Of a DNA stretch of 64,000 nucleotides, positions 55,901 through 64,000 are shown in pieces. The first letter of the stretch is position 1, and each line of letters begins with the position of its first letter. The stretch spans positions 110,053,996-110,117,995 of the forward strand of contig OX352774.1 of NCBI GenBank assembly GCA_947095535.1. Direction: 5' to 3'. This stretch comes from Poecilobothrus nobilitatus. Taxonomy: Eukaryota; Arthropoda; Insecta; Diptera; Dolichopodidae. The notes below the pieces were generated by a model. The model saw only the letters and a program-made list of their open reading frames with translations, searched no databases and was not told the DNA's origin. The position numbers were made by a program, and so were the translations under genes.

Positions 55901-58050
55901 AATTTTACATTTTTTAAACTTATTATTTAAATTAATTAAAAACGGCAATATAAGATGCTAATAACTAAATAATTTAATTCTTTAAAAATATTATTTAGTT
56001 AATTCTTTAAAGTAAAATTTTAAAAAATAATTTTCCACTATGAATTTAAAAATAAATTCCTACAATTTATACTCATAACTATTATACAATGAATTTTTTT
56101 TAATAGTGTATCTAACTGTATCCTAAAAATCGAAAATTGCTTACCCAGAATTTGGTAATCAAGATTTTCAATTTATCAATATAGCATTAAAAAATATGAG
56201 TAAAAGGTTAATTTTTTTACAAGAATAAAAATAAATTTTAAACTTTCTTTTCATATATATTTTATCTATTTTTATTTAAATTAAAATTATAAAAACTTGA
56301 TTTTAATTCAAATATACTAACCAAATTTGTGCACAATTTATTGTAAAGCTTTTGAATTGTTAGGTAATAGGTTATGTTCACTAAATTATGAAAAATTTTT
56401 ACTCTCATTCTTTGGTGATAGTGTTAAAATGGCTGTCATGTTAAAATGCTTAAAAAACTGAAAGCTGAAATTTTGTGAGATGGTAGCAGAGATTCCAAAC
56501 TTTGATTTGAATTCAAATTCGACATTTTTGGGCAAGTATTTCATAACGAAAACTTAATATAAATTTTCGTAAAAAATCATATTTTTGGATAAAAAAAATA
56601 AGATATAAATTAAAAAAATATTTTTTAAAGAAATGTCATTTTCTGAGCTTTCCGCTAATTTTTTTTATATGTTTTTATTAACACAAACCAATATTTCAGT
56701 GTCAGACCGAGACTGACATCACATAACAGTTTACTTAGATCTTGGTCCAAGCCTTCTAAAAATATGTACATATACAGATAAATATTCTTGAAAAAGCATA
56801 ATTCTGATTTTGTAGCCAACTAAAGTCCTTCCTAAATATATTTTTACATACGTATTTCAACAAAAAAACTTTTAAAATTGTGGGAGTTGCCACCTGCAAA
56901 CTTTCCCTAAACAAATTATCAAACCGCACCTTGATATTATATCGAACTCTAAAGTGCATCCAACTTACATTTTTCATGTGTACATATTCCAACAAGAAAA
57001 CAAAAAGGCAAAATAAATGTATGAGAAATAAAGTATGAAAATGTTATTTTTATTAAAATTCTTGTTTCAGTTTCGCATTTGTGTCCTCTGGTGGGGTTAT
57101 TTTCCAATATATACCATACTTATTGTATACCGTTCAAAAGGGTATAAACTTGGTGTGAAGAGTTCTTTCTAACAGGATAATAATAAATATAGGGTGTCTT
57201 TGAAAATTTCACATGTATAATGATTATTTTTGAAAGTTGGAATTTTTTTATTTTTTTTTTTAATTCCACTTTTAACTGCAATATCTCAAAAACGGTAGTA
57301 TCGATTAAGATGAAACAAGATGTACATTAACGATAGTATTATGCCCTACAATATTGTAGAAAATGGTTCCAGTTTATTGTTTTAGGGGGGAAATATAACA
57401 GTTTAATTAAAATAGTACCAAATGTTAAGAAAATTTTGTAATGTATTTTTCGGTCACTAGATGGTGGCATCGGTACTAATGGCACATATATTCAGAAGCT
57501 TGGAGATATAAAGTACCGTTATATGGTGACGTTATCTAAATCGATGATCACCTCTCTGCGGAAGTATATTCATTTAAAAATTAAAATGGATTAAAATATA
57601 CATAATTAAGTAAAAATTAATGTATAAATGAATAAAAAATGGAAGACAACTTTTTACAATTTTTTTCCAATCTCACACTGTACAAGTACAATTTGTTGAA
57701 ATTTGTATAAGTAATAAAATTTTTTGAGTATGAATAATGAAACCAAGATAAGGTTTTAAAGTTTTAATGGTTTTTTTTTTTCTTTTAGTAAAAAATATTT
57801 TTTTATTGAATTTAAAATTTTTGCCTTGTTTTTACTAAATGATATTCTTATCTCATGACTATGTCATAAATAAGTTAATTATATTTACATACATATATAG
57901 GAATGATTAAATTAATTTAATCTTAATTTAAATATAGGCATCATTTAATCATATTAAAAATAACATTAAAGATACGTTAAATTGAAATTTATTTTTTGTT
58001 TTAATAACAGAAAAAGAGATTTGCATAAAAATTATAGGTACCTATGGTGA
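55901..58050. other. AT-rich stretch with repeat scraps, no gene seen
   Basis: At about 56745-56760 the minus strand carries AGAAGGCTTGGACCAAG, a partial copy of the dispersed repeat. The stretch 57185-57560 (CTTTGAAAATTTCACATGTA .. CACTAGATGGTGGCATCGG) is less AT-rich than its neighbours and may be an unidentified old insertion. No frame shows a domain. Confidence 0.35.
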
Positions 58051-58058
58051 GTATGGCT

Positions 58059-58134
58059 AATCCAGCCAATGGTGTAGTGGTTAAGACACCGGCTTTTCAT
58101 ATGAAAGGTCTCGAGTTCAAACCCCGGCTGGGTC
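58059..58134 (+). mobile_element. tRNA-like sequence, probably SINE head or tRNA pseudogene
   Basis: TCCAGCCAATGGTGTAGTGG and GAGTTCAAACCCCGGCTGGG give a pairable acceptor (CCAGCC with GGCTGG) and a good D stem (GGTGT with ACACC); box B is GAGTTCAAACC. The anticodon stem can pair only four bases and the loop is out of register, and the spacing between acceptor and D stem is one or two bases off. I therefore do not call a functional tRNA. AT-rich DNA with an ATAATAATAATAA tail follows to about 58292, which would suit a SINE of a third family. Confidence 0.6.
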
Positions 58135-59010
58135 ATACATATATAGATTAATAAAAAATAATATAGGTTTTTCTTATAATAATGTATAATTAGTATAAAA
58201 TAATTAAATTAAAAATAAGTATAAATTATAATTAATATCATATTGTAATACATATATAGTAAAATATGTAATAAAAATAATAATAATAAAAACAGAAACG
58301 TCTTAGTCTTGTACAGTAACAACCGAGTAATCAACGGCAGTATACGTACTATACTGTACGTATGAACTCGACGTATGTATCTACTTATTTACGAATTTTT
58401 CTTTTAAAAACATACATATGTGGTAAAAATATGTATGTAGTTCAAAAAAACAAAAAAAATCCAAAGTAACCTAAAATGTCAAAACGGTTGTTGAAGTTGA
58501 AACAGTAATTACCGTATACCATCTCTAATACTATCTTCATAATATAAAAATCATCTTTTGGGAGGAACGTTTTTATAATATCATAGATAATTCTTTAATA
58601 TTGTAAAAATATATATGTACATATTAATTATATATTGTTGCATAGTTGTATCAATTAGGTGATTACAATGTGTGTATTGTATGTACATACATATGTATGT
58701 AAGTAAAACTACTTAAATACTTTAAGTAATTTAATTGTTTTTTTTACAGACATACTTATGTATGTCTATATCTTGATTAATATTAAACGCAGTTAGACTA
58801 TACATATTATAATTAATATTAAAAGTTGTAGCTGTATGTAAGTACATATCTACTTATTTTGATTTTCGTCTTTTTAAGAATTATACCAGTGTTTCGGTTT
58901 TATATATATGTATGTACATATACCTACTTGCATAATATATAATATTTTTTTAAATATTTTATTTTCTAGGCGAAAATAACTACGAAAGAAAAAACTTTAA
59001 CAATTTTATT
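58135..59010. other. AT-rich stretch with TACATA/TATGTA microsatellites
   Basis: Many ACATACATATGTATGT-type tracts (58410-58440, 58680-58705, 58745-58770, 58900-58925). No gene seen. Confidence 0.45.
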
Positions 59011-59013
59011 TTA

Positions 59014-59207
59014 GGGGGCCTCGGTGGCCTAGTGGGTAAAAGCGTATAAAAACACTGTAAACACCGAGGGAGTGTGGGTTCGAATCCCACACACGTCGTA
59101 AGAGCTATTCCCCCTTACGACATGTACAGCCACGCCTGAACAGGAAAGGCTGTGTAATTTCGTGTCCACATTTATGTGACAGAGAAATGCATTAAAAAAA
59201 AAAAAAA
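59014..59207 (+). mobile_element. tRNA-derived SINE, family A copy 3
   Basis: GGGGGCCTCGGTGGCCTAGT with box A, GGGTTCGAATCCC as box B, the shared body (GCCACGCCTGAACAGGAAAG, GTCCACATTTATGTGAC) and a poly(A) end of about 14 bases. TTATTTTA on both sides (59006-59013 and 59208-59215) is the target duplication. About 92% identical to the copies at 11809 and 41998. Confidence 0.9.
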
Positions 59208-59394
59208 TTATTTTAATTCAAATACATATGTTAATTTTTTGCATAAAATTAGACAAGTTGTCAGTTCTTGTATCTGAAATTATCTTAAAATTTTTGTTTA
59301 AACTAACTTATCAGATATAATTACATATATAAAAGTTAAAGCATGTTTTATAAAAGAAAGCAGATGTAAATATGAGTTGGTGACCAAATCCACA

Positions 59395-59460
59395 AACCGA
59401 AATCCAAAACCCCAAATCCACAAACAAAATCCAAAATTCGAAAATATGCAAAAAATATTC
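59395..59460 (+). repeat. AAATCCA minisatellite
   Basis: CCGAAATCCAAAACCCCAAA followed by TCCACAAACAAAATCCAAAA repeats a CCAAAATCC-like unit, as at 19685 and 40012. It ends directly before a stretch with AAAATATGCAAAAAATATTC. Confidence 0.55.
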
Positions 59461-60085
59461 TGCAAAAACCAAAAAAAACTGATTTTGTAACCAATATTTT
59501 TATTGCATAAATATTTCAACATCAAAAAATACAAAGATGTGGGGGCTACCGTCCAAAACCCCCAGTAAACAAATTATACATTGTGGCAAAAATAATGGAT
59601 TTTGGTTTTTGTCAATTTAGGGACTAACCCAAATACATAATGTATGTATGTATCTTGTTTCATTTTACTTGTACCTATATTTAAACTTTTATTTATACAA
59701 TCTTTGGCAAGCTAAAGGCCAAAGTTCCAACAATAAAAAAAATGATAAATATTTTCGGAGTTTTTGTATAATCGTCAAATATAAAAACTTTTCCGTTACT
59801 TTGCATATAAGCAGTAGGCAATTATATACTGCTATTACTATTAATCTAATTTAATTTTTTTTTTAACATAATGACATCATGATTTAGGATCTAAAAAAGT
59901 AGAAAAAATTATTTAAAAAGTTAATTTTATATTTTATTCCATCAAAATATTATTTTCTAAATAATAAAAATTAAAGTTAATAAAATAAATTATTTACTTT
60001 TCCACTCATGGTTATAATATTGATTATAAATATTTGCAACATATTAATAAAATTTAAGGTAGCCCTAGTTTGTATGTACATATTC

Positions 60086-61394
60086 ACCCATATTCTTGAA
60101 GACTCATCAATTAAGGCCAAATTATAATGACGCGTTGTTAAATCTACACGCGTGCGGCACGATGACATTTAAAGTAGAATACACAAGTTTAAATGGCTCA
60201 AGTTATAATAGTGTAGCAACGTTGTAGCGTCTAAAATAGAAAATTGTTCTAAATTTGCGCGCGTTGTAAATGAAAAACAAAAACTACAATCAAATTTTAA
60301 AATCAAAAGAAAAGCCGAGAGTCAACACAATATAAAAATTAGTGAAAAAAAAATAATTAAAATAAAATGGATAATTTGGAGGAAAAAGTTATCATTTTGA
60401 TTGAATTTTTGATTTTTTTTTTTAACTTTACAAAATTCAAATCTTTCAGTTTACGAATTGTTTATATTTTTATAAAATGTCAAGCGTGTAGTGTGGCGTG
60501 ATTATAACTTGAAGAAAAGTTTATGTAGCGCCGCACGCGTAGTAATGAAACAAGCGTAAAATTGACAGGTCATTATAATTTGGCCTTTACGCGATGAAAA
60601 TATGTATCACATCACGTCTATATAAATTTGTAATTCTCGAAGACTCATGATGAAAATTTTTGTTATGTTGGTAGTCATTTACTGTCAAATGAAAATTTTG
60701 CCATATTTAAACGTTCAGCTAAAATTATTTAAAAAAGAGGTTTGATTTTTAAATAGTAAATAAAAGTACATATTCATAAGTTGCAAGCGAACCAGAAGAC
60801 GGACCGAAGTGATTACAAAAACCTAGTCCCCGATTCTGTAATAGAAATTAGAAATAAAAAAAAATGAGAAAAGTACCAAAAAGTGGCACCCTAGCTTTTG
60901 GGGGCTAGTTTTTTGGGCGGGCTTAAAGTCGAACCGTTTTATTTTTTTTTTTCTATATTTTAATTCTACAACAAAATCAGGGAGTACCTTTTTTAAATCA
61001 TGTCGGTCCGACTTCTAGTTCGCAAGATACGGGGTTTCTTGCAACTTATAAATATGTATGTACTCCGATGCTAGTTTAATATATAAAACTAAAAAAAAAT
61101 TTTTAATTTGTAAAATACTAAACAAAAACAACATTAACTAAAATACTAATTTATTTTTAATTATACATACTTCCTTTCCACTCTATCCATTTTTATATTT
61201 TTATTTAAATTTAAACTTAACTAAAAACTAAAATAAAATACTTAATTCCTAAGAATTACTTTAAAGTGATATTTATCGTACAAGAATTTTGCCGTGATAG
61301 AAAATGGCTATCGCTTCGTAGGAAAAGTCTTGAAGAATAACAAATCATCGCGTCAGTGATACTCTTCGTATGATAAGTCTTCAAGAATATGGGT
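60086..61394. mobile_element. Inverted-repeat DNA element, copy 2 (interrupted)
   Basis: The same ends as at 22391-23270 (ACCCATATTCTTGAAGACT and AGTCTTCAAGAATATGGGT) and the same internal inverted pair are found. Without the 476 bp of later insertion the copy would be 833 bp. Relative to copy 1 it lacks about 65 bp near the right end (CCAGAAACACCACACCACAC .. GCAGAATTACAA). An ATGTACATATT word lies just outside on both sides, but that word is common in this genome, so I do not claim a target duplication. Confidence 0.8.
60114..60586. mobile_element. PIF/Harbinger-like MITE (473 bp) with TTA target duplication
   Basis: AGGCCAAATTATAATGAC at the left end and the exact reverse complement GTCATTATAATTTGGCCT at the right end are flanked by TTA on both sides (60111-60113 and 60587-60589). 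Copy 1 of the host element shows the single TTA (CTTCACTTACGCG at about 22410), so this is a documented insertion. A second inverted pair (ACGCGTGCGGC / GCCGCACGCGT) lies 30-50 bp inside. In the middle an ATG at 60368 opens MDNLEEKVIILIEF, reminiscent of the start of the MADF/Myb-like second protein of Harbinger elements, but the frame soon becomes low in complexity. This points to deletion from a full Harbinger element. Confidence 0.85.
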
Positions 61395-61813
61395 TGTTAT
61401 GTACATATTATAAAAAAAAGGAGTACATATGTAAATGGTAAGTATTTATACACATAAAGTAGATTATAGTTCATGTGTTAATATTTAAATACTAATTTCA
61501 GTTTATGCGTTTTTATACGTTATGAGCTATTGTCTAATTTGCTTGCACATTTTAAATTTAACATTACATATTTATTTTAACATAATATAAATTAATTTAC
61601 TTAATATGCATTACATATTCATATTATCTAAAAAAAAAAAAATTCAATTAAAACTAATTGTCATAAAAGATTTAACTTTAATATTGTTTGTTTTAATTTT
61701 AAAACAGCTTTCAATTACAATATTAGTTTTGAACGTTATGCGAAACCGCAATGTTCTTAAAGTAAAATTTTTCATAACAATGAAAGTATACTAAAAATTT
61801 TGGATGCAAAATT
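61395..61813. other. AT-rich stretch upstream of possible exon
   Basis: No gene seen. The 62-residue frame at 61606-61794 is a poly-Ile/Leu/Lys artefact of AT-rich sequence. Confidence 0.35.
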
Positions 61814-61884
61814 ATGGATGACACTAATAGTGAGGAAAACGTACTGTCTCCTTTAATGAAAAAAGATGAAGAATCTGATTATAG
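61814..61884 (+). CDS. Possible first coding exon of an unidentified gene
   Basis: ATG at 61814 opens 23 codons, MDDTNSEENVLSPLMKKDEE then SDY, and reaches a good donor (TATAG then GTATTT at 61885), ending in phase 2. The acidic Ser/Glu-rich start is typical of N-termini of nuclear or cytosolic insect proteins and is more balanced in codon use than the surrounding noise. No further exon could be joined inside the window, and I do not recognise the protein. A chance frame remains possible. Confidence 0.35.
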
Positions 61885-63761
61885 GTATTTATATACAAAT
61901 ACATATTATAATTATTAATTATTATTAAAACACTGAAAATAAAAAAAATACTTAGCTATAAATACTTAAAAATAAAAAAAGTAAACTAAAAACCGTTTTA
62001 GTTAAATTTAGCATATTTTTGAAAAAAAAATTTAGTTCGCTTCTGCGCTGCAAAAGATAGACAGAACTATGGATATAAAATCTCTAAAAAGTATCTTTAA
62101 AAAAAATAATGTTGTAGAACAACTGTTTTATGTATAGCTTCAACCGTTACAAATTTACAACCTTTCAAAATTTAAAATATCCTATTTTTAAAGGTTTTCT
62201 TAAAATAAGACCAAAAAATTAAAGTTGATCTACTATATTTTTACATGTGTTACATGTTTTTACGGAGTTACAGACTCTTAAAATTGGAAAAATATCCTAT
62301 TTTTAAATGTATATCTCAGGTTTGCTTAATATTTTTTAATTCTAAAAACGCCAAACCATAGGACTTTTCAAATCGATATCAAAATTGCACAAGCTTTTTA
62401 AGTTTAGTATTCAAATTTACCGTTAAATTAGTTTAGTTTTCAAATTTACCGTTTTATGTAAAAACAAAATTTTGGAAGATTTTGCTTCCTTTATACATAT
62501 ATGCGTAAAAACGTTCGTCGATAGAACTTTGAAATTTGAAAATTTTATACTTCAAGATATTTGTGTAGAATAATTTATCTTCAATTTTTTGAATAAAGGA
62601 TAGATAACGGTTTAAAAAAAATTATTGTGCTTGTTACGAATCTCACTTTTTCTGTTATAAGTATACAACTGAATTGGCTGAACAAATTGGTCCTGTTAAT
62701 GAATCATGATAAGTTATAAAACACCTTCAATCTTTTTTGTGTTATACAAATTTTTTGCCTTTTTACCTTTTAAATACAATACTTAGCAAGTTTATAAATA
62801 TATTTTTCTAGTCTGAAATACAACTAAAGATATACATTTTTTATACAATTCAATGCTGCAAAAATTTTTTGTAATTGTTTTTTTCTACTTGAGCGAAAAT
62901 ACAACCAAAAAAATTTGAATTTGAAAATATGCACATATGCAATGTATTGTATTATGCGGAAATTTTTTTATGTATACAATTTAATTTTATGTATAAAAAT
63001 TAACGAGTTTGGGTTTTAAATGAGCCAACTCTACTTGAGTGATATTTTGTTAATCGGATGATACGTGTGATATTAAAATGAATTTGAGATGGATGGTTGC
63101 AAAAAGTAACAAGTAGCAGTGAGCTATTCTGGTAATAAACTTCTGGTTAAAAAACTTATTAACTTATTAAATAACGAGACATTAAAAGAACTTAACTTCT
63201 GATTCTTGAGTAACTAAGTTAAAAATACAAACTATTATATATAGTATATATAAAAAATAATATATAAGGATATAAAAAATTAATCCTTCAAATTCACAAA
63301 GAAATCTTAAAATTTAATTCAAGCATTTCTGAAGTTTCGGATACATACATATTATGTACGCCTATACATAATCCGCCGTTTACACTGGTTGCATTATTCC
63401 GCCAAACCACACGGATCTGCAGTACACGACTTCACTTCGACTGGTCGCTTTTTCACGAGTATTTACCAGATTCTGCAGTTGTCAATGTATGTGTGAAATT
63501 CTCTTCAATCGAGTATTGAACAATGAACACTGAGTTAACTAGAGAATGTTTAGTCCACTATTTTAAAAGCGGAAAGTTTTTGTTTTTTATAGGGATCTAC
63601 ATATGAAAATTATTGTGTATAAAATAAAAAAAAATAAAAATAATTGTTCTGTAAATAAATTTAATTTTTCAAATTTAGATTTATTTAGTCCGTTTAGATT
63701 TATTTAGTCGTTTAGATTTATTGGTAAAATTAACATCTAGATTCTAGTAGACTAAACTAAC
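61885..63761. other. AT-rich stretch, no supported gene
   Basis: A segment around 62650-62700 reads YTTELAEQIGPVNES in one frame after a TTATAAG, but its phase does not fit the exon at 61814. At 63670-63722 a unit of about 20 bp (TTTAGATTTATTTAGTC) is repeated two and a half times. Confidence 0.4.
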
Positions 63762-63834
63762 ATCGATATTTTTGAAATCCTTTAATTAATTTTAATGCCT
63801 GATCCTTAGACCAATTGTCAGTTATATCACTCAT
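63762..63834 (-). CDS. Possible first exon with Myb/SANT-like (MADF-type) start
   Basis: On the minus strand ATG at 63834 opens 24 codons, MSDITDNWSKDQALKLIKGF then QKYR, up to a donor-like GTTAGT at 63761. The W-S-x-D-x-x-L-x-L-I pattern is that of the first helix of Myb/SANT-like or MADF domains, found both in insect regulators and in Harbinger transposon proteins. No second exon was found in the minus-strand continuation I read (63761 down to about 63650). Could belong to a transposon. Confidence 0.3.
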
Positions 63835-64000
63835 TATTTAACTAAACTTTATATTTTATTAATTAAAATATACTTATATATTTAATATAATCCAAAAATA
63901 TTTATTCACTTTTTCTTTTTTTATAATAGAAATTTAATATGTAAACAAATATAAACAAAAACTAATGCTAAACTTAATTTTATATGTATATTGTCTTTTA

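Noticed and set aside
58059..58134. Functional tRNA gene
   Set aside because: The anticodon stem has only four pairs with an out-of-register loop, and the distance from acceptor to D stem is wrong, so a SINE head or pseudogene is the better reading.
22391..61394. Segmental duplication linking 22.4 and 60.1 kb
   Set aside because: The similarity stops exactly at the inverted termini at both places, as expected for transposition.
1..64000. CRISPR array, bacterial operon or phage system
   Set aside because: Introns, SINEs, LINEs and eukaryotic housekeeping genes are present, and no regularly spaced direct repeats with unique spacers were seen.

Overview
This window looks like part of a very AT-rich insect nuclear genome. 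A dipteran is most likely: TACATA/TATGTA microsatellites occur throughout, introns are short with GT..AG ends, and the mobile elements are of insect type (LOA/R1- and Jockey-like LINEs, P-superfamily THAP transposases, tRNA-headed SINEs, many small inverted-repeat elements). The order is my inference; nothing here is diagnostic to species. All exon boundaries were read by eye from splice sites and conserved protein blocks.

Host genes form three groups. (1) A minus-strand 11-exon gene (16579 down to 4872) encodes a 637-residue protein with an atypical WW domain, three CUE/UBA-like helical bundles and Gly-Pro-rich C-terminal repeats; I recognise the domains but not the gene. (2) A convergent pair: peptide O-xylosyltransferase (oxt, + strand, 34324-37188, 3 exons, 888 aa, starts glycosaminoglycan synthesis) and Elongator subunit 5 (Elp5, - strand, 38734-37874, 4 exons, 229 aa, tRNA wobble-uridine modification). 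(3) A coiled-coil protein of unknown role (+, 47706-48263), convergent with single-exon Zpr1 (-, 49663-48314), followed by the beta subunit of geranylgeranyltransferase I (+, 51456-52636, 2 exons, 354 aa). Possible first exons of two further genes lie at 61814-61884 (+) and 63762-63834 (-). These genes are unrelated housekeeping functions and form no evident pathway.

Most of the rest is transposon debris, often nested. 1-3150: decayed LINE with ORF1, endonuclease and an inactivated reverse transcriptase (catalytic YADD changed to YAND). 10980-12235: inverted-repeat element carrying a SINE. 22391-23270 and 60086-61394: two copies of one inverted-repeat element, the second interrupted by a Harbinger-like MITE with TTA target duplication. 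24897-27710: a frameshifted P-like THAP transposase, broken partly by a small inverted duplication. 31347-33362: a SINE with a 14-bp target duplication and three MITE copies. 39091-43405: ~215-bp inverted arms enclosing a second P-like fossil plus a nested MITE and SINE. 43612-46505: LINE ORF1 and transposase C-terminal fragments. 50100-50760: LINE reverse-transcriptase remnant. 53376-53415: perfect 17-bp hairpin. 55653-55900: lone THAP-domain fragment. 59014-59207: another SINE.

I see no rRNA gene, no canonical tRNA gene, no CRISPR array and no bacterial-type operon. The most unusual items are the WW-CUE gene, the inverted-repeat elements dated by empty paralogous sites, and the several related P-like THAP fossils.
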